Positions 1 through 10,057 of a stretch of DNA of 58,046 bases are shown here, piece by piece. The notes under the pieces are model-generated. The model did not search any database. It had not been told where the DNA came from and saw only the letters and a program-made list of their open reading frames with translations. The DNA comes from Umbelopsis ramanniana AG (taxonomy: Eukaryota > Mucoromycota > Umbelopsidomycetes > Umbelopsidales > Umbelopsidaceae): positions 1-58,046 of the forward strand of contig NW_026252175.1 in NCBI RefSeq assembly GCF_025399195.1, read 5' to 3'. Position 1 is the first letter of the stretch. Each line of letters starts with the position of its first letter. A program made the translations under genes and the position numbers.

Positions 1-422
1 CGATTGCTGTTGTTGTATATACCCAGGGGCTGACCATATCAGCTCGGTGTTGACTGATCCCATGCTTCGTCTACCATGTGGTGTCGTACTCAGTTTTTTC
101 TTCATGGAAGGAGCTGGAGCCTTTGCTCCTCTTCGAACAATATCCGTCCAGGCAACCTGGGAGAAGCTAGAGAGAGCTACAGACATTCTAGAGTGCTTAG
201 TCTCTAAGATTGTCTGTCTCGTAACGGTTGAGATTAGGTTTTGAGTGTTTTCTTTGAAGCTGTATAGACTTTTATTGGTTTTCGGCTTTCAGACTCAAAA
301 AAGTGATGAATAGCGGAAGAACCTCGTTCAAAAAAGTGATCGATCGTCGGTTGTTGGAACCATATTGTGTCGATATGGGGGCGGGTCAAAAGAACCCGCA
401 TTTTTTGTGCCTCCAAAAACCC

Positions 423-666
423 ACTTTAATATCCATTTGTATAAACTAGATTATTATAATAATAAAAATATGTATTTACATTTATATATAACCATAAAAA
501 TAATTTATATAAAAATAATGTATATTTAGATAAAAAAACAACTAAATCAGTTTGCTATTTTAATCCTATAAATTTAATCATATAAATATTAATTGTATAT
601 TATTACAAATTTAATATTAATATTTGTTATTTTATATATTTTTTAAATATGTACAGAATTAAATTT
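423..666. repeat. AT-rich low-complexity block
   Basis: This stretch is almost entirely A and T, with repeated TATA/AATA/TTAT words and only scattered G or C. It stands out sharply from the mixed composition on both sides. It has no tandem unit I can define. It could be an old decayed insertion, a matrix-attachment-like or replication-related AT block, or simply intergenic drift. Confidence 0.6.
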
Positions 667-919
667 TAGCTAGCCGGTATAAAAATCATTTCGTCCGCCA
701 TCGAGATAATTACATGAAAAGTCTCATATTCCTCAACAAAGCTTCTGTATCTGCCTACTGCAATGTAATAGCTGACAATGTGGCAGATTATGAAAGAATT
801 GGTTTCCTATGACGCGCTATGTGATAGTTTACCATGAGCCGAATCATTGCGACAGCGACCACACGGGGCTGGATTCCGCATTTCGGCATCCGCAAAGAGC
901 ATCACGAAAAATCGAGCAT

Positions 920-1680
920 TCTAATCAATTTTACCTCAGGCCAACAAAAAAAAAAGGATTATCTCAACCATTGTTCATAAACTGAGTAGCATAGCCATAG
1001 TAGAAAAGTTGGAGACCATTTTGGAGAATGGATATCTTCATGCGATTCGGACGCCTTTGGTGGCGGACCCTTCAGCAGAAGACCCAAACAAACGAGCGAC
1101 TACGCAAAACCCTCCTCGACGAATAAAGCTTTACATTTAGAAGTGCCAGCAGGAAAATGGATTGAGCATGCACTTTGGGTAGACTATGAACACGAATGAT
1201 GAATTTCAAAAAATCCCGCTAGAAAGTCGGTCATAAGACAAAATGTGGAGCATAATATTATTACAGAAGACCCGGCCTCAGGATGCACAAATTCTAATGA
1301 AATTGGACCAGTCCTACGCGCGGTTTGAATAGCTCACTGTAATTGCATCAAACAGCAGAGAGAATGGCTAGACCAAGCTCTGGAGTATATGTATGAGTCA
1401 ATCACCCAATTTACCAACGACTGAGTTCTCACAACCGCAAGAAGCGAAGGTACGCATGGATGAATAACCATAATCCAAACAAGAACAAGTCGAGGCACAA
1501 TTGGAGCTTCTGTACGGAAATTTGCAGATGCTACCAGTATCAAAACAGAGAACCAGGGGCGGACGCTCGGTCACCGACTTCGAACTGGTGAGTCGTTCCC
1601 AGATCGTGCTGACACAAAAATGGCGCAAAGTGAACAAAACCATGTAGAAGCTGCCACATTAAAACATCATCCGCTAGTCA
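920..1680 (+). pseudogene. decayed coding relic, family unknown
   Basis: Short plus-strand frames read like protein but are interrupted. One at about 955-1139 includes a piece such as IVEKLETILENGYLHAIR. Another at about 1455-1648 reads SKQEQVEAQLELLYGN and TDFELVSRSQIVLTQKW. They lie in different frames separated by stops, with no good splice sites joining them. The composition, rich in Gln/Glu/Lys, could fit a gag-like or coiled-coil protein, but no family is recognisable. I call it a decayed coding region, possibly from a retroelement, on weak evidence. Confidence 0.25.
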
Positions 1681-2222
1681 CCTTGAAATTTGGAGAGTAC
1701 ATTGGTCTTCTTGGCTGGGCCAACAGCCGTGGTCTGTACAAAAGTGCCTACAAGCCATAGTATTCAAAGACAATTTAACATAAGCATCGTGCACTACATA
1801 TTTTTTCAGTTATAGTCAGGTTCTCTGGTCCCAATCATAAATTCCTTGTCTACCAAAACAAAAAATAAAACTCGCTGGCTTTGCTCAATTGACCAACGTT
1901 TTCAATTCATACAAAAGTGCTTGAATAAAGAACAAAGACGCCTGCAATATTAGGAGTGTTTCATTATTATTATTCTATGCTTGTAGGCGTTGGGTTGGCA
2001 TATCTACAAGCCATCTAGGCTATGTCGGTTCATGTATGGCCATGATTTGCCAGGGTGACGTACATTATTTAGAGCATGTGTGGCCTTCTCTATTCTAGAA
2101 CTATTGAAAACCGGAATGACATGAACTAGAATGGACGCATATGGATAAAAGGATGATATGGCATAAGCTCTTTGGTTTATTTCCTAGCGATAGCAAACGT
2201 ACTATAGCGAGATAGTTAATGC

Positions 2223-4322
2223 TCAAATTGAAAACGGTAAGTTGAACGCATTTTTTGTAGGTAGAACGCATTTTTTGTCGACAATTTCACAATTAGTTTC
2301 ATTTGGTTTGTTATTGTCTTTTTTAGTAGCAATATTGCAAGCCGCTTCCTTTGCATACTGGAACCCGCCTATTTCATCTACAAGTCCATTGTAATACGCT
2401 TGCTCGCCAGTGAACATTTTGCCTTCAGCTAAATATTCTTTGACAATGTCAATAGAGATATTTCTTGATTCACTGACACGTTCAACAAATTTGTGGTACA
2501 GATGCTTGGTTCTCGCTTCGTTCACTATAACTTGAAGATCTGTTTGCGGTTCAAATATAGTTGTAGGTACACCGGTGGTCAATGATTCAAAGGTTATGCC
2601 AAATCTTTGCAACAAAGACGAAAGATCCAAAGCCATTGATATTACGCCGATACTACCAACAAGACTAGCGCGGTTTGCGATGATGAGGGATGCATTTGCT
2701 GCAACATAATATCCTCCACTTGCAGCCATACCTCCTATACTAGCGATAATTGGCTTTTTCGATTTTGCGTAGTCAATGGCCTCCGCCAGTGTGTCCGAAG
2801 CAATGAAAGTGCCGCCTGGCGAATCCACCCTCAGTATTATTGCTTGAATTGATGTATCCTCAGCGAAACATTGTAGCTCTGCTACGATGTTATATAAATT
2901 TTCATTTGCTATAATACCATTATATACATCCACTTCAGCGATGCGTATTGAAGGTTTGTTTGATGCCATTAGACTTGTTGTCGGCTTTACTTGATGTAAA
3001 ATCTTGAGTTCTTGAATTGATTTTCGTGATGGCTTTTTAGTTGCCGGTTGTGAAGTGGCTGCATTTTCATCCGCTTTCTGTAAACGATTGCGGTAATTAG
3101 CAAGGCTTAATTTTTCCCCGACGAGCTTCATATCAACATCCAATTGTCGACCGTAACGGTGGCCGTCAATCATACGTAATTCCAATGCTTCGTCGGCAAA
3201 TATAATTCCTGGTTTTGCCGCTTTTTTGATACGTTTTGATAATCCAAACGTAGGAGATGCATCAGGGCATGCTTTTGATTCTAAAGGGTTTGAACCTAAT
3301 GCAAGGCACTTCTTTTGCTTGTTTTCAAGTTCCAAGAATGTTGATTCTCGTGATGTTATGATATCATGCCAATACTGCTGATCCAGGTTATTGAGAAGCT
3401 GTACTTGCGATTCTCTTGTCTTGTTATCCATTTCATTGGAGATATATGAATCGTATAGAGACTTCATTTCTCCGCCTTTGTAAACCAGCGAAGAAACATT
3501 CCAGTTGTCCAAGAATTTCTTGTAATAAAACTTGTGAAAAGTTTTTCCTACCAGAGAAATTTCACCATGACGCTGAATGTAGACCTCTTTGAAAGCAGCT
3601 GCTACATAATAACAACTCTGACACATGGTATTTGCGTATGCAATGACAGTAGTGTTCGGCGGCTTTTTTTCCTTGAATGTTGTGACAGCTTGCACAACTT
3701 CTTGTAGTACGGCCATATTCAAGCCTCGTTTGAATGACAGTGGCCCTAGCTGAAGGTTATCCTCGGCTAATGAAGTAAAATCACACGTCAAGCCAATTAT
3801 TCTGGGATCATCTGCCGCAGTATAAATAGTCTGTGCAACCATCTTAGCGGTAAGTGGCCGTTGCCTTCCAAAATTGAAGCCGCTACCAGGTATAAGCCAT
3901 AAAAAAGGGAGAAGATTACTATCGACATTGTTCTCGGTATACTCACTGGATGATATATCCGACCATTTCAGATGGAGCACACTGTTGGAATGTATAATGC
4001 GGTTTTCCTTTCGTATTTCTTTCACTTTGAATTGCCCGTATCCTGCTAACGAAGCTAGTCCAATAATAATGGTAAGAAATTTGTGTCTCCAAGAAAAGCG
4101 TAAAAGGCGCAAGAAGAAAAGTAATCCGACTTTAATCAGAGCTGTGACGAAGCGAGCATATGGAAGCCTTCCTCTTATGGTGGCATTTTGTAAGGCATCC
4201 TTCTTTACCGGATTCGACGAGACTTCAGTAGCATCGTCGTATCCGTTAATATCTTGATCGGAAGAGATTTCTGATAATGACAAACATTTGCGGTCTTCGA
4301 CGATAGGCTCTTTGTTTTCCAT
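2223..4322 (-). CDS. sppA: signal peptide peptidase SppA, 67-kDa type (peptidase S49)
   Basis: This is a single uninterrupted exon of 699 codons. The protein has an acidic N-terminus of about 50 residues and hydrophobic segments near residues 59-72 and 81-97 that should anchor it in a membrane. Two S49 peptidase domains follow in tandem, as in the long bacterial and plastid SppA. The C-terminal domain carries the nucleophile motif GGMAASGGYYVA with Ser at about residue 535, preceded by LRVDSPGG. The N-terminal domain carries the expected general-base Lys at about residue 287 in GGEMKSLYDSY. Both halves of the Ser-Lys dyad are therefore present. The family cleaves leftover signal peptides within membranes; which compartment applies here is not clear, because the leader is not a clean mitochondrial presequence. 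It is oddly intronless among intron-rich neighbours. Confidence 0.9.
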   Translation of the reverse strand: MENKEPIVEDRKCLSLSEISSDQDINGYDDATEVSSNPVKKDALQNATIRGRLPYARFVTALIKVGLLFFLRLLRFSWRHKFLTIIIGLASLAGYGQFKVKEIRKENRIIHSNSVLHLKWSDISSSEYTENNVDSNLLPFLWLIPGSGFNFGRQRPLTAKMVAQTIYTAADDPRIIGLTCDFTSLAEDNLQLGPLSFKRGLNMAVLQEVVQAVTTFKEKKPPNTTVIAYANTMCQSCYYVAAAFKEVYIQRHGEISLVGKTFHKFYYKKFLDNWNVSSLVYKGGEMKSLYDSYISNEMDNKTRESQVQLLNNLDQQYWHDIITSRESTFLELENKQKKCLALGSNPLESKACPDASPTFGLSKRIKKAAKPGIIFADEALELRMIDGHRYGRQLDVDMKLVGEKLSLANYRNRLQKADENAATSQPATKKPSRKSIQELKILHQVKPTTSLMASNKPSIRIAEVDVYNGIIANENLYNIVAELQCFAEDTSIQAIILRVDSPGGTFIASDTLAEAIDYAKSKKPIIASIGGMAASGGYYVAANASLIIANRASLVGSIGVISMALDLSSLLQRFGITFESLTTGVPTTIFEPQTDLQVIVNEARTKHLYHKFVERVSESRNISIDIVKEYLAEGKMFTGEQAYYNGLVDEIGGFQYAKEAACNIATKKDNNKPNETNCEIVDKKCVLPTKNAFNLPFSI

Positions 4323-4947
4323 ATTGAGTCAGTCAACAACGACCCTGGGGTTTGCACTGGCCATCATGCTCAGGTATTTATAAGGGATGAAATTGTCTGC
4401 GGCAAGTTTTTGTGACATGTTATACAAAATGATGGTAGTACCGATACAGTCCACAAAAGTTACTGTTACTTGGCTACACCTCACTGAGCGCACAGGCAAA
4501 CATCCTCTTTGAGATACGTTTGTTTGAGATATGATATTGTACATTGATTTACAAGCGAAGCATTTTCTGAAGATATGTTATAGTCTGAGTAATGATGCGG
4601 GAAGGTGTTATCTGTAGTTTTCATTGTGGGAGTACAGTACGACTAAGGCAAGCAATGAGTTACACTGAGTTGAGTGACATATGTACCGTGAGCTCTAGCG
4701 CTGAAGCAAACGGTTCATAACCATTTCAACATGTTACCAACACGAGACAACGTGTTCCCACCGAACTCGTCACACCATAGTGCCAATTCTCAGATGCCAA
4801 ATTTCTGAGTCAACTCTCTTAAGACAAGGACAAGAATAGGTGTAAAGTTTCTATTTTATGCTCTATCTTCTACATTTTCTTTTTTTAGATATTAATACGG
4901 CGCGAGATGATGTCTTGTCAGTGCTAAAGTTTCGCAGCATTCACATA
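4323..4947. other. intergenic: SppA upstream region / PHOSPHO2-like 3' flank
   Basis: The stretch lies between the SppA start and the stop codon of the next minus-strand gene, so it should hold the SppA promoter and the upstream gene's 3' UTR. A short minus-strand open frame at 4329-4544 has no recognisable content. No repeats or RNA genes are seen. Confidence 0.5.
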
Positions 4948-6089
4948 CTACCAGTTTCCTTGGATAACACTGTCAAGGACCTCCTGTGGGCTGTTCCAAT
5001 ATTGAACTTCACACTTGATGTTCTGGATGCGTTCCGGTTGATTTTTCAACAAAGCTTCGAGTGATTTTCCTCTTCGAACAAACACCTTGTCTACTCCATG
5101 CAGTTGAGTAGCAGGGCAATAATCATTCTATTCATATGCATTAGTTGAACATGGCTGAGGAAAGTGCTCATTCATACTGATACAAACTTACCGCACCGTC
5201 TCCAACATACATAATTCTGTTAAAAGGGCCGTATTCCTCTAGATACTTGTTCAACTCCAGCCCTTTTTCGACATTGGTAAGTACACAGCCGACAAAGCAT
5301 CAGATGATGATGTGAAAATTTGATATCTACCTTTGCAAATGTTGACCGCACATCCATTACCACATCCATGAGGCTTAGCATTCTCTGGTATCAGCCTATC
5401 GATAACTAATCTCCCCTCAGCATCAAACTGTGCTGGGTTGGTTACTATGCTGCTGACATATTGGCGGACACCATTTGCCTAGAATAGAGAACAATGGCCT
5501 GAAGTCAGCTGAGTTCATGGAAATATGTCGACAGTAAGAATGAGAGGCCCTCTTACTTTCAAAATGCTTTCAATGTAAACTGTATTGGCATCCGAGAGGA
5601 TCAAAACGGTAGTGTTATTTCCGGATAAACTACGAAGAACCTCCTTCATAGCAGGGTGCTAACCAGGCGTTAAGGTTAACAATGATGTAGATACTGCAAG
5701 CAAACTATTCACTTACAAATGGAATCTGTTCCAGAGCCCGCTGAATATCATTTGGTGTGAAACCTTTGTCATGAAGGTGTGACAACGCTTGACCCCTATG
5801 ATTCAATTTTTAGTTATGAATATTTATGTCGGCGAAGAGAAGGAATGAGGAAGTAACTCAAATTACATAAGATCTGTCCATTGTATGTCTTTTCTTTTCT
5901 CTCGTACCCAGTCGTAGATTTCAGGTGATAACGAGTTTATCGTCCAGTCGTCACTGTCTTGTTCGATCATCGACCTATATATGTTACTGTCAGGTGACTT
6001 AATCTGACAGATGATTTCTACTAGTTTAAGTACCAGTCAAAGTCAAAGACTGCCAAGTTTTGGAGAGTAGAGTCTCTTGTTGGTGCCAT
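4948..6089 (-). CDS. PHOSPHO1/PHOSPHO2-like HAD phosphatase
   Basis: Seven exons (6034-6089, 5867-5974, 5717-5795, 5557-5658, 5331-5478, 5192-5262, 4948-5127) join to 247 codons plus a stop with all phases consistent. The protein begins with the HAD motif I region VFDFDWSMIEQDSDDW, which carries the two catalytic Asp. It continues with LILSDANTVYIE (motif II), a Cys-rich loop CGNGCAVNICKG typical of the PHOSPHO family, and ends with motif III YVGDGANDYCP. Family members dephosphorylate small phosphomonoesters such as phosphoethanolamine, phosphocholine or pyridoxal phosphate. The exact substrate cannot be read from sequence. It is probably a cytosolic enzyme, since no signal or membrane segment is seen. 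The first splice falls inside motif I, between the D and W codons. Confidence 0.88.
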
Positions 6090-6900
6090 GGTATGTGAAG
6101 CGGAAAGGGAGGAATGCTTTGAGAAAATGTCTCATTTTTAAACAAATTGCGACTCCGAACAAAGCTGCGTTTCAAATATTCTGCTTCGCTCTTGCTTGCC
6201 GATGGTTCAGGCAACGTGCTCAAGACGTTGCGCTAGATCGTATTGTCCACACGTGATTAAGGCCGAGAAGTGATAAGAAATTGATTTCCTTTTGCTATGA
6301 CCAGCCGAGATGGCGCGTAAGCATTTGATTGAATAGATTGTATATATAATTCTTACATAATGGAAGATGCCCAAAAATCGAGAATAAAATGTATAAAATT
6401 CGCTCACATTGACATAGTCTCGTATATCGGCTCTGTTGAGCGAAGAGTCTGACGTGTTTGAAGGTGATAGATGTCAAGGAGATCTGCAACGACGGCCGGG
6501 TCGATGAGAATAGCACATGCAAAAATCTGATTATTTATACGGCAAATCGATTGCACAATAACTTGAAATCTTTACTGCCAAAGTAGATACCGATGTATAC
6601 TATGACACGCAAACTATAACAGTTTAATCATCGTACCCTCTATGTTAAAGAGAAAGAGAAATAAAAAACTTTTGGCGTCCATGTTTTGACCTGGGAAACT
6701 TATATTATACGACATGTCGTTGTTGGTCCTCAAAGTGCCTCTATATCATTCCATACTTGTACTGGAAAGATGATCTATACATAGAAGCCAGGAAAAGTAT
6801 ACCGGTGTCTATGCTTGCTTTCAAGATACTTTTGAAAGGAAGTCCAAATTTGAATGAGGCGGAGTTCTGCCTCAAGCTTTGGTACTCTGTTCTGAATCGA
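6090..6900. other. divergent intergenic region; possible small minus-strand exons
   Basis: This region separates the PHOSPHO2-like gene (-) and NTH1 (+) and should hold both promoters. A minus-strand open stretch at about 6408-6530 reads ILIDPAVVADLLDIYHLQ. After a possible GTGAGC...CATAG intron it could join a second exon ending with a stop near 6207. No good start codon with a matching phase was found, so it is not called as a gene. The frame upstream of NTH1 (from 6757) is open but probably 5' UTR. Confidence 0.4.
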
Positions 6901-8310
6901 ATGGCTGGCAGGAGACAATCATCGCGTTTAAGTAAACAGACGCTTAGCACCGTCTCAGAGCCAAAATCGAAGATTAAACGAGATCTTCTCTCGACCTACG
7001 CCTACAGCGACAATCAAGTACATTCTGCCTCACATGTGTCTGAATCCTCTCAAGTAATCAAACATGCGCGACCAAAAAGTACGAAAGTAAGCAAATCGAC
7101 AAACCCAGCAGGACCTCCAAACGACTGGAAATCTGTCTATGAAGTAATTAAAGAATATAGAAAAATTGCTTTGGCGCCAGTGGATACCATGGGTTGTGAA
7201 CGGTTATCAGAAGAAACAGTCGATGAGAAGGTAATTGGCCATAACAAAGACAGCTCAACCGCTTTTGCAGAACCTCAACCTGAATCTGAAAATTACTAGA
7301 CTTCAAGGTATCAGACATTAACGTCATTGATGCTATCGTCACAAACCAAAGATGCCATCACAGCTGCTGCTATGCGTAATCTTCAATCGCAAATTCCTGG
7401 TGGGCTGACTTTGGACAATGTCATAGCGTGCGACAAAGATTTACTGCATGAGTGTATCAAGTCGGTTGGATTTCACACGCGAAAAACAGAGTGAGTTTTT
7501 AGTATTATATGTATCTCTCAGTTGAGATCATCATACCAATTTATGGTCAGTTACATCAAAGCGACTGCTGCAATTTTGAAAGAGAAGTACAATGGTGACA
7601 TTCCAGACACAATCGAAGGCCTAATCAGTCTTCCCGGAGTTGGTAAGCAAGCAATGATACATCTATTGTCTTCAATCTAAAGCGAAACTAACGGTAGTTA
7701 TATGTAGGACCGAAAATGGTAAATAACTTTCAGTGGAGGATTTCTTTGGCGTTGTCACTAATTCAAATCGTTAGGGGTATTTGACATTACAGTGTGCCTG
7801 GAACAAGTAAGCGGAAAAGGCGAAACTGCCGACTAACAACCGTTGATTTTGTCCTTACAAATTTTTCACTTCAGAAATATTGGCATTGGTGTGGATGTTC
7901 ATGTACACCGCATTTCAAATCGATTGGGATGGGTCAAAACCGTTAATGGATCTCCTGAGGATACGCGGAAGGCATGTATTGTCTAATAGAACGTAGCTAT
8001 GTATAGCGATCTAATCAAATTGGATTAATTTTTGTTCGATCATTAGGCTCTGGAAGCATGGCTACCTAAGGAATACTGGAAGGAGATCAATCCTCTGTTT
8101 GTTGGGTTTGGCCAAATTACATGTTTGCCTCGCGGCCCGCGCTGCAATGCATGCCCTGTCAACGATCTTTGCCCGTCAGCAAAGCTGACAAGTACAATTA
8201 AGAAGCGACGCTTGTCGATCACCGTTCAAGAAGCACTTGATAACAAAAGTGATACCAGCAAGAAAGTCGTTAAAGAGGAAGAGGTCATTGCAGATCCGTT
8301 AAGCTGGTGA
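6901..8310 (+). CDS. NTH1: endonuclease III homologue, DNA glycosylase/AP lyase
   Basis: Seven exons (6901-7230, 7300-7490, 7551-7642, 7708-7718, 7775-7806, 7875-7971, 8047-8310) give 338 residues in phase. The N-terminus is basic ([12 protein letters not shown]), suiting nuclear and/or mitochondrial import. The core shows the family opening [13 protein letters not shown], the helix-hairpin-helix LPGVGPKM with the catalytic Lys, [15 protein letters not shown] with the catalytic Asp, and a 4Fe-4S loop of the C-x6-C-x2-C-x5-C form. It excises oxidised pyrimidines and cleaves abasic sites in base-excision repair. Exon 4 is only 11 nt and encodes the Lys codon. The intron at 7972-8046 appears to start with GC rather than GT. 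The reading frame is open upstream to 6757, so a longer N-terminus is possible. Confidence 0.95.
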
Positions 8311-8698
8311 CATCAAATTTGACACTAATAGTAAAATAGATCGCCCCGCAAATGTATATAATTTCATCTGAGGTTTCCGTCTAAAAGTGCATTTTTCCTT
8401 GTTCTTGACAGACCGAATAATCTGAACATCAGCTAGCAATGGCTATTGTGCTTTGTTATCCGGTCATAATAAGGAGGGTCTTAAATACTATGTCCCAATC
8501 TTCATGCTATTTATGGCCTGTTTGTCGACATAATGTTTGTCAGTACCCAAAGTATACCTAAGCTCTCAAATATCTCTATTATATTTGATTGGCGGCTGTC
8601 ACATCCTTTACACTTATCTGGAATATAGCGATGCGGAGATCTAAATTGAATATGTTTCGCTGAAAGCTATGAGCGAAATTTAAGCTTGATGTTCAACA
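8311..8698. other. intergenic, nothing recognised
   Basis: The stretch covers the 3' flank of NTH1 and the promoter of the next plus-strand gene. I see no open frame of note, repeat or RNA signature. Confidence 0.5.
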
Positions 8699-9930
8699 AT
8701 GGAGCAGACCGATCTCAAAGATAAGAGGTAAGCTGTTAGCAACAGAGATATTGGTCATGACTGTGGAAGCTAATTACAGAAGTAGAGACAACGAAACAGA
8801 GACATTAGAAGTATTACAAAAGACTGTTCAGCAGATCGAGCACTCATTCAGTACTGTGTATTCCGTAGGTTCTTCTCTATATCTTTTATCCGCTTCTTTC
8901 ATCTCTAAACCAGATACGCAACTGTTAGACGCTTTCAAGAAATTTTCAACAAAGTTTAAGCATGGTACAAGGCATGACTTCGACATTAGAACACGTATTG
9001 AAGACTAGCATCAAAATAGGTAAGCATCAATCTGTAACGCTGTTTTGTACAGACTTCGGCTAATCTATCCATCAGGTACAAAAGTCGACATATCAAAAGA
9101 TGAAGATGCATGCCCAATTATCAGCATAACTGTATTCAACGCCAGTCAGTTCCCCATGAAATCTCTATCAGCAGATATTCAATTTGTACCAGTGCAAAGC
9201 GACTCTGACGGTACGGTCACCTTCAACAGTGTATCGTCAAACCATCAATCAAAGAATGTATCAACGTCCACCAAATCACTCTTTGATGGAGATTCGGAGC
9301 TTTTGCCTGAAGAAAGACTTCTTGAAATCATCGCCGTTCGACCGTCATCTTTGGCACAGTATAATGGTCATATCACTGTCAGCATTCTTAGTCCTGGAAC
9401 GGGACAAAAACTTCAAGCGTATCATAAATTTGGCTTATACATCATAGATCAGGTTAGTGGATTTGGAATGGAATGGTTTTATTCCTGTGGCAAATATATT
9501 CATTGCTAATATTCAACTACTAGCTCAAGAAAACGATCCATTTACCTGATGAACACAAATCAATTCCCCGCGTAAACAAAGTGATCAATCCTCAACATCG
9601 CGTAGAGAAGTTGTACGAATTGACGTTTTTTAGAAGAATAATGGGATTTAGTCCAGCGCAAGGAATAGCCCCTGGGATCACAATCGAATTCGCGCATGGA
9701 TCGAGTAACATCAAGGTAAGTAAGAATTCGAATTAACGACCATCGTTGTATAAAATGGGCTGCTAATATACATCTTCCCTTATAAGATTGAGTGTCATAT
9801 GATTGCTTTGAATGATGATAGCACCAAAGCAAGTTGTTTGTTTGAATATTATGGCGATGGTCCATCTGGGACTGCGATGGCAACACTTTTGTCAGAGCTT
9901 GACATTTTAGAAAGCTTGGAACGTGTATAA
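8699..9930 (+). CDS. conserved-looking protein of unknown function (coiled coil + beta-rich domain)
   Basis: I do not recognise this protein. Six exons (8699-8727, 8780-8864, 8929-9019, 9076-9452, 9524-9715, 9787-9930) give 305 residues with all phases fitting. An apparent in-frame TAG at 9006-9008 disappears once introns 8865-8928 and 9020-9075 are removed. The latter intron holds a CTAAT branch-like motif. Residues 1-70 are heptad-like and helical (LEVLQKTVQQIEHSF, SMVQGMTSTLEHVLKT). The rest alternates hydrophobic strands (ISITVFNASQFPMKSL, YNGHITVSIL) and looks like one or two beta-sandwich domains. No signal peptide or membrane segment is seen. It converges with the tail-anchored gene 127 bp downstream. 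Confidence 0.7.
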
Positions 9931-10057
9931 AGTCTTTGCATCAAAGCGATTGTAATATACTTTTCTTTCGGTTTATTATTATTATTCCATGTATGAGTTA
10001 AGTTCCATGTTTAAATGCCAGCAATACCAATAATTATTATGAACAATGAGCAGCGCT

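Larger units (their letters stand above)
1..2222. other. gene-poor left flank
   Basis: No intact gene is visible. The first 250 bases give only a short open frame with no recognisable domain. A very AT-rich block covers about 423-666. Between about 920 and 1680 there are several short plus-strand frames of coding-like composition broken by stops, listed separately as a relic. From 1690 to 2222 I see nothing beyond short A/T runs and the downstream flank of the minus-strand SppA gene. Confidence 0.5.

Noticed and set aside
7297-7299. In-frame TAG between the two conserved halves of NTH1
   Set aside because: It is the end of the acceptor of intron 7231-7299, in phase 0 on both sides, and the glycosylase motifs join correctly.
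9006-9008. In-frame TAG suggesting that the 8699-9930 gene is a pseudogene
   Set aside because: Removing introns 8865-8928 and 9020-9075, both with good GT/AG ends, changes the frame and gives an exact uninterrupted 306-codon model.
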